From assembly GCF_037914945.1 (NCBI RefSeq), contig NZ_CP149787.1, positions 1,116,001 through 1,180,000 on the forward strand: a stretch of DNA of 64,000 bases, written 5' to 3'. The notes under the pieces were generated by a model. The model saw nothing but the letters and a program-made list of their open reading frames with translations, searched no databases and was not told the DNA's origin. The position numbers were made by a program, and so were the translations under genes. Position 1 is the first letter of the stretch. Every line of letters starts with the position of its first letter. Of this stretch, positions 55,669 to 64,000 are shown piece after piece. Source of the stretch: Haloterrigena sp. KLK7 (lineage in GTDB: Archaea; Halobacteriota; Halobacteria; Halobacteriales; Natrialbaceae).

Positions 55669-56082
55669 ATGCGTAACTCGAAGGAAGTCGGCGACGAGAC
55701 TGAGTCGAGAGCGCTTTCGACACTGATCGAGCACGGATACAGCGTCTCGATTCCGTTCGGGGATAACGACAAGTACGATCTCGTCGTTGACGATGGGGAG
55801 GAACTCTACCGGCTTCAGTGCAAAACGGCGTGGTCCAATAAGGACCAGACGATACGCTTCAATACGCATTCCCAGACGACGAAAGACGGAACGTACCACG
55901 AACAGACGTATCAGGGCGATATCGATGCGTTTCTGGTCTATTATCCGGAAAGCGATCAGTTCTATTGGATCGACGCGGCCGACGCGACCGAACAGAAGAT
56001 GGAGCTTCGATTCACGGCCGAAATCGATCATCCCTCGATAAACTGGGCCGAAGCGTACGAGTTCGACGGGACGATTCCCTGA
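55669..56082 (+). CDS. PD-(D/E)XK-fold endonuclease-like protein
   Basis: 137 residues from ATG 55669. Layout of the group-I-intron-associated PD-(D/E)XK family: KEVGDETESRALSTLIEHGY (Glu10/Glu12 helix), Asp37 in NDKYDLVVDDG, and Gln50-x-Lys52 in YRLQCKTAW, then a beta sheet with DIDAFLVYYPESDQFYWIDA. The active site Asp...Gln-x-Lys looks complete. It could be a Holliday-junction or homing-type nuclease, or a standalone restriction/repair factor. It sits 92 bases after the second tRNA-Asp, a common landing site. GTTATTCGATAC about 27 bases upstream supports the start. Confidence 0.75.
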   Translation: MRNSKEVGDETESRALSTLIEHGYSVSIPFGDNDKYDLVVDDGEELYRLQCKTAWSNKDQTIRFNTHSQTTKDGTYHEQTYQGDIDAFLVYYPESDQFYWIDAADATEQKMELRFTAEIDHPSINWAEAYEFDGTIP

Positions 56083-56207
56083 ACGCTCGAGTCCGGAGAA
56101 CACTACCGGTGACGACGACTAGAGTCGATCACTCGAGAACGCTAATTACTTAGTACCCACTCGGTCATCCATCAGTGGACCGCAACGATTTGCGACACTG
56201 GTAACCA

Positions 56208-58310
56208 ATGACGAAACCGATTACCGTTCTCATCGTCGACAACGAACCGGGGTTCGCCGATCTCGCCGGCGAGATGCTCGAGCGCGAACGCGACGCGATC
56301 GTCGCCGAGTCGGCGACGAACGCGGCGGCGGCGCTGGAGATCCTCGAACAGCGAGAGATCGACTGCATCGTCAGCGATTACGAGATGCCCCAGATGACGG
56401 GGCTGGAGCTCTTGGAACGGGTTCGCGAGGACGATCCGGATCTGCCGTTCATTCTGTTTACCGGTCGCGGCTCGGAAGAGATCGCCAGCGAGGCGATCGC
56501 CGCCGGCGTGACTCAGTATCTCCAGAAGGAGTCCGGCGAGGAGCAGTACGCGCTGCTGGCCAACCAGATCACGAACGCGGTCTCCCAGTACCGGACCGAG
56601 ACGGAACTGCGAGAGAGCGAGCGGCGGTACGAACGGACGCTGACGACGTTACACGAGACGACTCGAGATCTGATGCGGGCGAGTACGAAACGGGAGATCT
56701 ACCGGTCAGCGGTCGATACCGCGAGCGAGATCCTCGACGTCCCGATCGTCGCGGCGTACACGTTCGAACCGACCGACGGGATCCTGAAGCACGCGGCGTC
56801 GACGCGGGAGTCGCGGAAACTCGCCGATCCGGAGGTACAGTTCGAGCAGGGAGAAGGACACGTCTGGGAGGTGTTTTCGGAGGGCGAGAGCGACTACTAC
56901 GAGGACGTGGCGCGGGACACCGAGGACAAGACGCTGAGTCGAAGCGAACTGATCGTCCCGCTTGGGACCCACGGCGTGTTGGTCGCGGGGACCGAAGACG
57001 TCGACGGCTTCGACGAGACGATGACCGAACTGTTGCACATCCTGGCGGCCAACACCGAGGCGGCGCTCGATCGGGCCGAACGCGAGCAACTCCTCCGAGA
57101 ACACGATCGGACGCTTACCCAGCAAAACGAGGAGTTAACGCGGCTCAATCACACCAACGAGATCGTCCGCGAGATCAACCACGGGGTCGCCCAGGCCTCG
57201 ACGCGGACCGAAATCGAGACGACGGTGTGCGAGCGGTTGGCCGACACCGAGCGCTACTGCTTCGCCTGGATCGCCTCGAGCGACGACGAGCCGCCCGAAC
57301 CGACGGCCTGGGCCGGCATCGACGCGGCCTTTATCGACCGGGTCCGGGACGACGGAGAGTGTGCGCCGGAGCTCGCGCTGGTCACGGAGACGCTCGAGAC
57401 CGGACGTGTACAGATCGTCCGAAACGTGCTCGAGACCGACGGCTGGGATCGCCGCCGAAAGGAGGCGTTGACCTACGGGTATCAGACGATACTGGCGGTG
57501 CCGTTGACCGATACGGAACGCCAGTACGGCGTCCTGCTCGTCCACGTGACGGGTGTCGACTCGGTCGGTGACAGCGAGCTGGAGGTGCTCGGCGAACTCG
57601 GCGAGACGATCGGCCACGCGATCCGATCGGTCGAGCGGACGCGAGCCATGCTGACGGACAGTCGACTCGAGCTCGAACTCGCCGTTCACGACTCGCGACT
57701 GCTGTTGAATCGATTCGCCGAGCACGTCGACGGGCAGGTGACTATCGAGGGGGTTATCGAGCGAGACGACGACGTCGTCATGTTCGTCAGCGCGCCGAAG
57801 ACGGCCGATCTCACGCCGCTCGAACAGTGGGCGTCGCTCGAGACGGTCTCGATCGTTTCGGAGGGCGACGACGAGATCCTCTTCGAGGTGACGGTCACCT
57901 CGTCACCGATCCTGGAGATCCTGCGGACCTTCGACGTCCAGTTGCGGACCGCGACCGCGCAGAACGGATCGACGACGCTCGTCCTCGAGGTTCCCCAGCG
58001 AGTCGAAACCCGTTCGCTGGTCGAAGCGATCAGGGACGGGTATCCCGAGACGGAACTCGAGGCGCGGCGCGAGACGACCAGCGCGCGGTCGGCCCGGCAA
58101 CTCGACACGCACCTCGAGGAACGACTCACGGACAAGCAGTTCGAGGCGCTACAGGCGGCCCATTACAGCGGCTTCTTCGAGTGGCCCCGCGAGAGCACCG
58201 GCGAGGACCTCGCCGACGCGCTCGACGTCACGCCGCCAACGTACCATTACCACTTGCGAGCGGCCGAGCGAAAGCTCGTCACGCTGGCGTTCGACGGACA
58301 CTCTAGTTGA
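56208..58310 (+). CDS. receiver-GAF-GAF-HTH_10 (Bat-like) transcription regulator
   Basis: 700 residues. Domains: receiver 1-120 with Asp57 (CIVSDYEMPQ) and Lys107 (YLQKES); a linker helix; GAF 1 about 150-290 (IVAAYTFEPTDGILKHAAST ... LGTHGVLVAGTEDVDGFDET); coiled coil; GAF 2 about 310-475 (RYCFAWIASSDDEPPEPTAW ... LAVPLTDTERQYGVLLVHVT); bacterio-opsin-activator beta domain about 480-630; and HTH_10 at the C-terminus (LTDKQFEALQAAHYSGFFEW ... TPPTYHYHLRAAERKL). It should combine phosphorylation and ligand input to control transcription. The partner kinase is not adjacent. Confidence 0.92.
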   Translation: MTKPITVLIVDNEPGFADLAGEMLERERDAIVAESATNAAAALEILEQREIDCIVSDYEMPQMTGLELLERVREDDPDLPFILFTGRGSEEIASEAIAAGVTQYLQKESGEEQYALLANQITNAVSQYRTETELRESERRYERTLTTLHETTRDLMRASTKREIYRSAVDTASEILDVPIVAAYTFEPTDGILKHAASTRESRKLADPEVQFEQGEGHVWEVFSEGESDYYEDVARDTEDKTLSRSELIVPLGTHGVLVAGTEDVDGFDETMTELLHILAANTEAALDRAEREQLLREHDRTLTQQNEELTRLNHTNEIVREINHGVAQASTRTEIETTVCERLADTERYCFAWIASSDDEPPEPTAWAGIDAAFIDRVRDDGECAPELALVTETLETGRVQIVRNVLETDGWDRRRKEALTYGYQTILAVPLTDTERQYGVLLVHVTGVDSVGDSELEVLGELGETIGHAIRSVERTRAMLTDSRLELELAVHDSRLLLNRFAEHVDGQVTIEGVIERDDDVVMFVSAPKTADLTPLEQWASLETVSIVSEGDDEILFEVTVTSSPILEILRTFDVQLRTATAQNGSTTLVLEVPQRVETRSLVEAIRDGYPETELEARRETTSARSARQLDTHLEERLTDKQFEALQAAHYSGFFEWPRESTGEDLADALDVTPPTYHYHLRAAERKLVTLAFDGHSS

Positions 58311-58333
58311 TTAGTACTCGATTCTCGAGGCCA

Positions 58334-58440
58334 CTAATAGATTAGAAGCTATACTTACCACCTCCCGGTACATACGGATAAATGGCGATCTGCGATAGTC
58401 TATCGCCACCCCCAATCCCCCCACCCCCCAACTTTCCCCC
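58334..58440 (+). repeat. promoter-hairpin-C-rich cassette, copy 1
   Basis: TATA-like CTATACTTA, about 30 bases, then ATGGCGATCTGCGATAGTCT and ATCGCC (a hairpin, GGCGAT...ATCGCC with inner GCGATAG/CTATCGC), then a C-run (CCCCCAATCCCCCCACCCCC). About 40 bases are identical to the copy at 58774. Could encode a small RNA, a 20-residue Pro-rich peptide, or be a mobile repeat. Confidence 0.5.
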
Positions 58441-58725
58441 CTGAACGAACGTCCGAGAGCCATCAGTCGGTTTTCGCCGTCGGTTCGCGATCGGGAGAGT
58501 TCGATCACTCCTCGTTGTATGCATCGGTTGAATCCTCTCACGAGTCCCGCAATCCCAGTGGGAGTATCGCGTTCGAACTGCGGATCGACCGGCCGTTGCC
58601 AGTTTCCGTTTCGAGCCGAATCCGCTCCCCTTGCAAGCAGAACGAAACGACTCACTACTCCGACGAGACGTCTCGGCGTCCCGTCTCGCTGACCTTAATT
58701 AATTAGATGAGGGGCGCAGCAGCCC

Positions 58726-58830
58726 ACTAATTACAGAGGAAGTATATTTAATCCCAGGCAGCGCGTACGAATCGATGGCGATCTGCGATAGTCTATCGCC
58801 ACCCCCAATCCCCCACCCCCACTTTTCCCA
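58726..58830 (+). repeat. promoter-hairpin-C-rich cassette, copy 2
   Basis: TATATTTAATCC (58743-58754) is followed, at the same spacing as in copy 1, by the identical hairpin block starting at 58774 and a C-rich tract that diverges after about 40 bases (CCCACCCCCACTTTTCCC). The 48 bases upstream of both blocks align without gaps and share the TATA position, so the promoter was duplicated with the body. Confidence 0.5.
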
Positions 58831-58877
58831 GGACGACGCCGGGAGCGACGGCTGTTCGGCTCAGACCGGCAGATCGA

Positions 58878-59627
58878 TCACTGCGAACCGATCGACTCCT
58901 CCCACTCGATCCAGTCCTGTTCCCAGCCGCGCCGGGATTCGGCGCGGCGCACGGCGTGTTCTCGATCCTCGCGGGCCGTCCGGTTGCGTTCGACGGCGCC
59001 CGACTGTTCGCCCTCGACCAGTAGCGGGGCGAACGAGACGGGGTCGAACTGCGATCGCCCGCCGTCGGCCGAGACGGCCTCGAGTCGCTGTCCCTGGGTC
59101 CCGCGCGGGAACACCAGTCGCCCGTCGTCGGCCAGTTGCTCGAGCAGGGCTCGCGGCGGCTCGACGGCCGCGGCTTCGAGGAGTACTCGATCGAACGGCG
59201 CGTACTCGGGGAGGCCGTCCGCGCCGTCGCGGCGGTCGACGAGGACGCCCTCGTAGCCCGCTCGAGCGAGGTTCCGGCGGGCTTCGACGACCAGCGGTCG
59301 AGAGATGTCGATGGCGTGAACGTTGGTCTCACCGACGACTTCGGCCACGACGGCGGCCGTGTAGCCGACGCCGGCGCCGACGATCAGTACCTCGTCGTCG
59401 TCCTCGAGCGCCAGTGCTTGCAGTAATCGGGCGGCCGTGCTCGGAGCGAGGACGCGCGTCCCCAGCACCACGTGTTCCCGATCGGCGTAGGCCGATCGGT
59501 CGTCCTCGAGGAACTCGTGGCGGGGGACGTCCCGCATCGCGACGGCGACGACCTCGTCGTGGAGGACGTCCTTGGCCGCGGACTCGAGGCCGTCGACCAT
59601 GTCCTCGCGCAGTACCGCAGGGTCCAT
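58878..59627 (-). CDS. protein-L-isoaspartate O-methyltransferase paralog
   Basis: 249 residues. SAM-binding motif VLIVGAGVGYTAAVVAEVVG, then VHAIDISRPLVVEARRNLAR and post-motif DRVLLEAAAVEPPRALLEQL. The N-terminal motif VPRHEFLEDD and LGTRVLAPSTAARLLQALAL match Pcm proteins, but the substrate loop SAP/H region is altered (PSTAA in place of SAPHM), so activity on isoaspartate is uncertain. Directly downstream of a more standard Pcm on the same strand, 75 bases apart. Confidence 0.8.
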   Translation of the reverse strand: MDPAVLREDMVDGLESAAKDVLHDEVVAVAMRDVPRHEFLEDDRSAYADREHVVLGTRVLAPSTAARLLQALALEDDDEVLIVGAGVGYTAAVVAEVVGETNVHAIDISRPLVVEARRNLARAGYEGVLVDRRDGADGLPEYAPFDRVLLEAAAVEPPRALLEQLADDGRLVFPRGTQGQRLEAVSADGGRSQFDPVSFAPLLVEGEQSGAVERNRTAREDREHAVRRAESRRGWEQDWIEWEESIGSQ

Positions 59628-59702
59628 ACTCGAGGTATCCCTCGGGCCGTTATCAATGGCGCGCTTGCGCCGCCCGGCGGGTATTGAGCGATCAATACGA
59701 CG

Positions 59703-60380
59703 TTACTCGCCGCGTATTTCCACGAATCGGACCCCGCCGTGCTCGGTGCGCTCGAGGCTCCCGTCCTCGCGTTTCGTGGCCTCGACGAGGGTCTGGAATC
59801 CGGACCCGATCGGCGCGAGGAGCGTGCCACCGGTGCGCACCTGTTCGATGACCGGATCGGGGAACGCCGCGGTCGCACACGTGAAGTACGCGGCGTCGTA
59901 GGGCGCGTGTTCGGGCCATCCCTCGCGTCCGTCGCCCGTCCGAACGTCGACCCCGTCGTAGCCGACGTCCGCGAGTCGCTCGCGGGCCCGTTCGGCGAGA
60001 TCCGCGCTGTATTCGACGGTCGCGACCGACTCGTCGCCGACGATCTCGGCCGTGACCGCGGCGTGGTAGCCACAGCCGGTGCCGATCTCGAGGACCTCGT
60101 CGCCGGGCGCGAGATCGAGCGTATCGGCCATCACGGCGACCATGTGAGGCGCGCTGATCGTCTGTCCGTCCCCGATCGGGAGGGGGCGATCATCGTAGGC
60201 GCTCGATCGGCGATCCGGCGGGACGAAGGCGTGGCGGGGGACCGATTCCATGGCCTCGAGAACGCGGTCGTCGTCGACGCGGGACGCGATGGTCCGAACC
60301 ATGCGCTCGCGTGCGGCCTCGTAGTCGTCAGCGCCGGAGTCGGAATCAGCGCCGGAGCCGGAGCGGAAGTTTCGGAACAT
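59703..60380 (-). CDS. pcm: protein-L-isoaspartate O-methyltransferase
   Basis: 225 residues with standard Pcm motifs: VPRHAFVPPDRRSSAYDDRP, LPIGDGQTISAPHMVAVMAD, VLEIGTGCGYHAAVTAEIVG, and GWPEHAPYDAAYFTCATAAF. It methylates L-isoaspartyl and D-aspartyl residues with SAM, starting their repair; useful in acidic, Asp-rich proteomes. Ser/Asp-rich linker at residues 8-20. Confidence 0.9.
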   Translation of the reverse strand: MFRNFRSGSGADSDSGADDYEAARERMVRTIASRVDDDRVLEAMESVPRHAFVPPDRRSSAYDDRPLPIGDGQTISAPHMVAVMADTLDLAPGDEVLEIGTGCGYHAAVTAEIVGDESVATVEYSADLAERARERLADVGYDGVDVRTGDGREGWPEHAPYDAAYFTCATAAFPDPVIEQVRTGGTLLAPIGSGFQTLVEATKREDGSLERTEHGGVRFVEIRGE

Positions 60381-60503
60381 GTTCCGACGTACCGCCTCGC
60401 GAGCAATAGGCCGTGGGTGGCGAGTGCTGGCACGGTCCGAACGATTCGCGGCCGCCGGCCGAACGATTCTCGAGCGACTCGCGACCGGGTCCCGAACGCG
60501 ACC

Positions 60504-61157
60504 CTACCAGGCCGACCAGGCGCTGGTCTGCTGGTCGTAGGCGTAGACGCGCTTCGCGTCCTTCGCGAGGATCGAATCGCCCTCCATCTCGTAGCGGTCC
60601 CGGTCGTAGGTGGCGGCGTCGCTGCGGACGACGAACGCGTCGATCTCGAACTCGTCGTCGCCGAACTGTTCGACCTCGCCGACCTCGAACTCGTAGTCGC
60701 CGGGCACGTGGACCGTGATACTGCGGCTATCGTCGCGCGAGCCGTCCTGCGGATGGACCGTGACGTTGACCGCGACGTTGTCGACCTCGCGGGTCCAGAC
60801 GGTCTCGATGTCCTCGGCCGAGGCCTCCTCGCGTCGCTTGTGACCGTCGAGTTCGACGCTCGTGACCCGAACCGTCGAGAGCACTTCCTCGGTCTCGAGG
60901 ATGAACTCGTCGCCGACCGCGACGGTCTCGTCTTCGGGCGTCGTCACGTTCGCCGTGAAGGACTCGCCGCCCTGAGAGACGACGACGTCGAGGGTGACCT
61001 CTCGCTCGCGCTCGGGCTGGATCTTGTGGACGTGACTGCACTCGCTACAACGAACCGTGAGGGTGCCGCCGCCTTCCGTGAGTACCTCGTGGACCGTCTC
61101 GAGGTCCGGCGAGCACGAAGGACAGGGCGTCGGAACCCGATCCGGAATTTCGCTCAT
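60504..61157 (-). CDS. HVO_0476 family zinc-finger protein
   Basis: 217 residues from ATG 61157. Zinc finger at the N-terminus: PTPCPSCSPDLETVHEVLTE ... VRCSECSHVHKI (two Cys-x2-Cys pairs, 24 residues apart). The rest is beta-rich with EDIETVWTREVDNVAVNVTV and a C-terminal AKRVYAYDQQTSAWSAW. I recall the family from Haloferax (HVO_0476); role unknown, likely nucleic-acid or ribosome binding. CTTTTTAGGTGCG about 27 bases upstream supports the start over the much longer open frame. Confidence 0.75.
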   Translation of the reverse strand: MSEIPDRVPTPCPSCSPDLETVHEVLTEGGGTLTVRCSECSHVHKIQPEREREVTLDVVVSQGGESFTANVTTPEDETVAVGDEFILETEEVLSTVRVTSVELDGHKRREEASAEDIETVWTREVDNVAVNVTVHPQDGSRDDSRSITVHVPGDYEFEVGEVEQFGDDEFEIDAFVVRSDAATYDRDRYEMEGDSILAKDAKRVYAYDQQTSAWSAW

Positions 61158-61288
61158 AACCGCTCTAGACGCTACGCACCTAAAAAGCGATTGAAGCCGT
61201 CGTCCCCCCGACCGCCGAGCGAGATCGCATCGGACGAGGTCGAGTCGACCGCGGAAGCGGTTCGGCCCACGACTCGTCTCGAGACGAT

Positions 61289-61870
61289 CTAGTTCCCCTG
61301 AATCGCGTCGATGACCATCGCCGCGGCGACGACGGGCTCTTTCGGGACGGAACTGGCGTCGTCGATAGTGATATCGTAGCGATCGCGCAGCGAGAGTCGT
61401 CCGCTGATCGAGCCGACGTGAGCGCCCGCCGCGTCGGTGATCTCGTACTTGTGCGGAATCCACTCGCCGAACGGGACGACGTTCCGGACCAGCGTCACGA
61501 GCGCACCGCGGGAGTTGATCTCGGCCAGTCTCTCCTCGGTAATCGCGTCGCGGATCGTCCACGTGTCCCGAAGCAGCGAGTAGTCGTTATCCAAAACGAC
61601 GAGGTCTTCACCGGTCTGGGCGTCCGAGAGCACATAGTTGCCCGCGACGTCCATGATCCCTCCGGCCTTCACGGTGAACACCTCGTTGCCGTCCCCGTCG
61701 GTGAACGGGAACTCCTCCTTCAGCTTGAACATCTTCTGTTTCCCCTTGAGGACGGTGTTCCCGCCGGCGTCGAGCGCCCTGTACTTGTTCCGAACGAGTC
61801 CCTGTTCGACCGTGTATCGATCGTCGACGAGTTCGATCCCCTGAATATCGTACTCCCGAGTGTCGCGCAT
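61289..61870 (-). CDS. LURP-one-related / scramblase-fold protein
   Basis: 193 residues. The 12-stranded barrel pattern of the LURP-one (Tubby-like/scramblase-like) family: YTVEQGLVRNKYRALDAGGN, VLKGKQKMFKLKEEFPFTDG, EVFTVKAGGIMDVAGNYVLS, then WIPHKYEITDAAGAHVGSIS and a C-terminal hydrophobic helix (EPVVAAAMVIDAIQGN). Members may bind lipids; archaeal function unknown. Short tandem-like GGACC/CAGGCC repeats lie in its upstream region. Confidence 0.8.
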   Translation of the reverse strand: MRDTREYDIQGIELVDDRYTVEQGLVRNKYRALDAGGNTVLKGKQKMFKLKEEFPFTDGDGNEVFTVKAGGIMDVAGNYVLSDAQTGEDLVVLDNDYSLLRDTWTIRDAITEERLAEINSRGALVTLVRNVVPFGEWIPHKYEITDAAGAHVGSISGRLSLRDRYDITIDDASSVPKEPVVAAAMVIDAIQGN

Positions 61871-61990
61871 TGGTCCGAACTCTCCCTGTCACCGCTTGAA
61901 TCCACTAGGTTCTCACGGATTGTCGAGATCAGGTATCGTTCAGACGAGACAGAAGTTCGGTCCGTGCGTTCAGTTCGAGGCCGGAACGAC

Positions 61991-62039
61991 CCAGGCTCAG
62001 GCCCAGGCCCAGACCTGGACCCGGACTCGGACCTGGACC
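61991..62039. repeat. short GC-rich near-tandem repeat
   Basis: CAGGCTCAGGCCCAGGCCCA followed by GACCTGGACCCGGACTCGGA-type units, 6- to 12-base imperfect repeats with some internal complementarity. Lies between the aminopeptidase stop and the LURP-one start. Confidence 0.4.
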
Positions 62040-62058
62040 GCTCGAGTCGCGCCGTCGA

Positions 62059-63015
62059 TCAGCCGTCGGTCGCGTTCGGAAGGTCGATCGGCTCGCCGTC
62101 GGCGTACACCGACGGTTCCCGCAGGATTCCGTCGAGGTGGATCGGCGCCTCCGTCTCGCCGCCGATCCCCGCGTTGTCGCCGATCGCGATGTGGACGGTG
62201 CCGCCGGCCTTCTCGTCCAGGAGGACGGAGCCGACGAGGTCGGTGACGGCGACGTTCGTCCCGATCCCTAGTTCCGCGAGGTTGTAGGCGGCATCACCCA
62301 CGTCTTCGGCGGCGCCCTCGACCGTTTCCCGGATCTCGTCGTCGGAGATGTGCGTGACCAGTCCGTCCTCGACCTCGAAAGTGAGTCGCTGCCCGTCCTC
62401 GAGCAGACCGTGGGGGCGCATCGTCCCGTCGACGACGAACGTCCCGTCGGCGGTCTCGGGGCTGACGAAGACCTCGCCGGCCGGCAGGTTCGACATCTGG
62501 CCGGCCTCGTGGACGATCCCGGTATCCGAGAGCCACTCCCGGTCGCCGATGCCGAACGTGACGTCCGTCCCGGCGGACGTGGTCACGCGGACCTCGTCGG
62601 CGTCGGCCACCTGCTCGAGGACGTCCTCGCAGTGGGCGGCGATCGACTCGTAGTCGGCCGCCAGTCCCGTCGTGAAGACGTCCTCGGTGATCCCCGGGAG
62701 CGTCGCGACGCGGGCGCCGGCCTCGTTCGCCTCGGTGCGGGCGCGCGTGTGACTCAAACTCTTCGTCGTCGGCGCGAGGACGACGTCCGCGCCGGACATC
62801 GCCGCGGCGACGGGTTCGGGCGGTTCGCCGCCGTGGGTCTCGCCGGGCGGATAGCGGACGATGACCGCGTCGTCGGTGATCTCGCCGGCGACGTCGTACA
62901 GCGCCTCCCCGATCGGTTCGCGCTCGTCGTCGGTGACGATCGCACACGATTCCGTTGCCTCGAGGGCCAGACACTGCCGCACGGCCGTCTCGGCGGCACC
63001 GCGCAGTTCGGACAT
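62059..63015 (-). CDS. M29-type (AmpS-like) aminopeptidase
   Basis: 318 residues from ATG 63015. Similar to thermophilic aminopeptidase T/AmpS relatives (COG2309): VVLAPTTKSLSHTRARTEAN, the metal-binding stretch SNLPAGEVFVSPETADGTFV with Glu, and GTVHIAIGDNAGIGG with His/Asp near the C-terminus. It is shorter than bacterial M29 enzymes (~410 residues), as usual for the archaeal branch. It should remove N-terminal residues from peptides in the cytoplasm using two metals. Confidence 0.8.
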   Translation of the reverse strand: MSELRGAAETAVRQCLALEATESCAIVTDDEREPIGEALYDVAGEITDDAVIVRYPPGETHGGEPPEPVAAAMSGADVVLAPTTKSLSHTRARTEANEAGARVATLPGITEDVFTTGLAADYESIAAHCEDVLEQVADADEVRVTTSAGTDVTFGIGDREWLSDTGIVHEAGQMSNLPAGEVFVSPETADGTFVVDGTMRPHGLLEDGQRLTFEVEDGLVTHISDDEIRETVEGAAEDVGDAAYNLAELGIGTNVAVTDLVGSVLLDEKAGGTVHIAIGDNAGIGGETEAPIHLDGILREPSVYADGEPIDLPNATDG

Positions 63016-63167
63016 ACGCGTATATGTGAGTAGGGGGCCGAAAGCTATTGCCCTTGGCGTCACGTCGCGCTGTAGGTCTGATTCCCGGCGGTATCAGCGG
63101 TGAACGCGGCGGCTGCCGCGGTCGTCCCGTCTCGAGTGACGCGCCCATCTGAGTATCGATTCGCCGC

Positions 63168-64000
63168 CTATGACGTCGCTTCCGGCGGTTCGTCCGTGTC
63201 CACCTCCGGCATCGTGTCATCCGCGTCCGAGGGCGACCCCTCGAGTTCGGCGGGCGTCCCGAAGACGTGGATCCTGTCGCCGGCCTCGAGCGGTTCCCTG
63301 TCGGCCGGCAGCGACACGATCTCGTCGCCGCGTTCGATCGCGAGCACGCGTCCCGGCACCCAGCCGGCGAACTCGTTCTCGAGCGGACCGCCTCCCTGGA
63401 CGGTCGTCACCGTCACTGTCTCGTCGCTGGTCCTGATCGCGGCGACGAGCGCGTGGCCGCCACTCGGCGTCTCCGGACGCGTCGTGAGGCGATACCGCTG
63501 GCCGGGTTCGAACGCCTCGGCGTCGTCCGCGTCGACGAGCAGCGTCGTGATCGGTCCCCTGCTCGCTCGCAGCGTCCCCGTCGCGACGTACCGTCGCGAA
63601 CCGGTCGCACTGGTCCAGACCTCGACCGGATCGCCGGTGCTCGCCCGCGCCGGCGGATCGGCGACGATCGCGACGGCGACCCGATCCGGCCCCAGCGCGG
63701 GGCTGATTCCGGGCCGTCGATCGCCGACCGCGACGGCCTCGACGGCACCGTCCTCGGCGAGTTCCGCGCGGACATAGCCGATGCCGAAGTCGGACTCGAG
63801 GCGCGTCTCGAGTCGGGACCGAAGGTCGGGGACCGACAGGTCGTTGGGGAACAGGAATCGCCGCCCCGCGAGGTCTCGCTTGAGACCCTTGTCGACGGAG
63901 GGGTACCCCTCGGCGTCGTCGATCGACTCGGGGAGGGTGATCGCGACGGCGAGTCCGGCCGAGCGGACGAGGTCAGTGGCCGGTCCGTCGGTCTCGAGTC
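63168..64000 (-). CDS. TrkA-C (RCK_C) domain protein, C-terminal part
   Basis: The frame from the stop at 63168 stays open through 277 codons to the right edge, with no start in the window, so this is the 3' part of a larger gene. Visible segments: VRSAGLAVAITLPESIDDAE, LAGRRFLFPNDLSVPDLRSR, GIGYVRAELAEDGAVEAVAV, VAVAIVADPPARASTGDPVE, then a C-terminal TrkA-C-like domain (GGPLENEFAGWVPGRVLAIE, DEIVSLPADREPLEAGDRIHV) and an acidic tail. Probably a haloarchaeal potassium-channel regulator of the TrkA-C type with N-terminal membrane or nucleotide-binding domains outside the window. Confidence 0.75.
   Translation of the reverse strand, partial: LETDGPATDLVRSAGLAVAITLPESIDDAEGYPSVDKGLKRDLAGRRFLFPNDLSVPDLRSRLETRLESDFGIGYVRAELAEDGAVEAVAVGDRRPGISPALGPDRVAVAIVADPPARASTGDPVEVWTSATGSRRYVATGTLRASRGPITTLLVDADDAEAFEPGQRYRLTTRPETPSGGHALVAAIRTSDETVTVTTVQGGGPLENEFAGWVPGRVLAIERGDEIVSLPADREPLEAGDRIHVFGTPAELEGSPSDADDTMPEVDTDEPPEATS

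Larger units (their letters stand above)
58311..58877. other. 567-base gap after the Bat-like regulator
   Basis: No supported protein gene. It holds the two cassette copies (58334..58440 and 58726..58830) and, between them, about 285 bases of unremarkable sequence. Confidence 0.5.

Overview
This window is chromosomal DNA from a halophilic archaeon. Coding sequence is very GC-rich with frequent CTCGAG, the proteins are strongly acidic (long Asp/Glu tails), many start codons lie about 25-30 bases after a TATA-like box (leaderless transcription), and the gene content is archaeal: split RNA polymerase subunits A'/A'' and B'/B'', aEF-2, HalX and bacterio-opsin-activator (HTH_10) regulators, and several haloarchaea-only DUF families. 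A Natrinema/Haloterrigena-like genus is my inference from family composition and dispersed repeats; it is not proven by the sequence alone.

Layout. 1-16.5 kb holds two tandem Hvo_1808-type surface metalloprotease paralogs, a nicotinamidase-like enzyme, a thioesterase, a decayed serpin, an M23-like protein, a lipoate-ligase relative, a Tat-exported polysaccharide-lyase-like protein, a thiolase, a tungsten aldehyde oxidoreductase, small conserved proteins, and an IS200/IS605 element (tnpA + tnpB) placed directly after a universal stress gene. 17-31 kb is transport and membrane physiology: a two-gene MgtE-type transporter, an NhaP-type antiporter with TrkA domains, acyl-CoA ligase, an MBL hydrolase, a membrane histidine kinase, a CDF metal exporter, a CrcB/Fluc fluoride channel pair, an SDR and a PhoU/TrkA-C protein. 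31-55 kb is the information-processing core: serS, aEF-2, rps7, rps12, nusA-like, rpoA'', rpoA', rpoB', rpoB'', rpoH. 55-64 kb has two identical tRNA-Asp genes plus a third tRNA 3' scrap, a PD-(D/E)XK nuclease, a multi-domain Bat-like regulator, two Pcm-type methyltransferases, a zinc-finger protein, a LURP-one protein, an M29-type aminopeptidase and the 3' part of a TrkA-C protein running off the right edge.

The most unusual part is an island at about 36.3-42.4 kb, between the DUF5781 gene and rps7, i.e. inside the normally compact rpoH-rpoB-rpoA-nusA-rps12-rps7-aEF-2 neighbourhood. It carries two large paralogous CHAT (caspase-like) proteases with intact His/Cys dyads, a fragment of a third, a 42-residue single-helix peptide encoded tail-to-tail with the first protease, a HalX-type receiver protein and a DUF7504-like protein. 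Much of it is clearly more AT-rich than the surroundings. A second insertion (V4R-like sensor + aldehyde dehydrogenase) separates nusA from rps12.

A second theme is very small leading ORFs. Four genes are preceded by a short, mostly leaderless ORF whose stop codon overlaps the next start as ATGA, and the two crcB genes are bridged by a six-codon ORF with GTGA overlaps at both ends. A third theme is repeated non-coding structure: a two-hairpin element present twice with compensatory base changes, and a promoter-hairpin-C-rich cassette present twice downstream of the Bat-like regulator.
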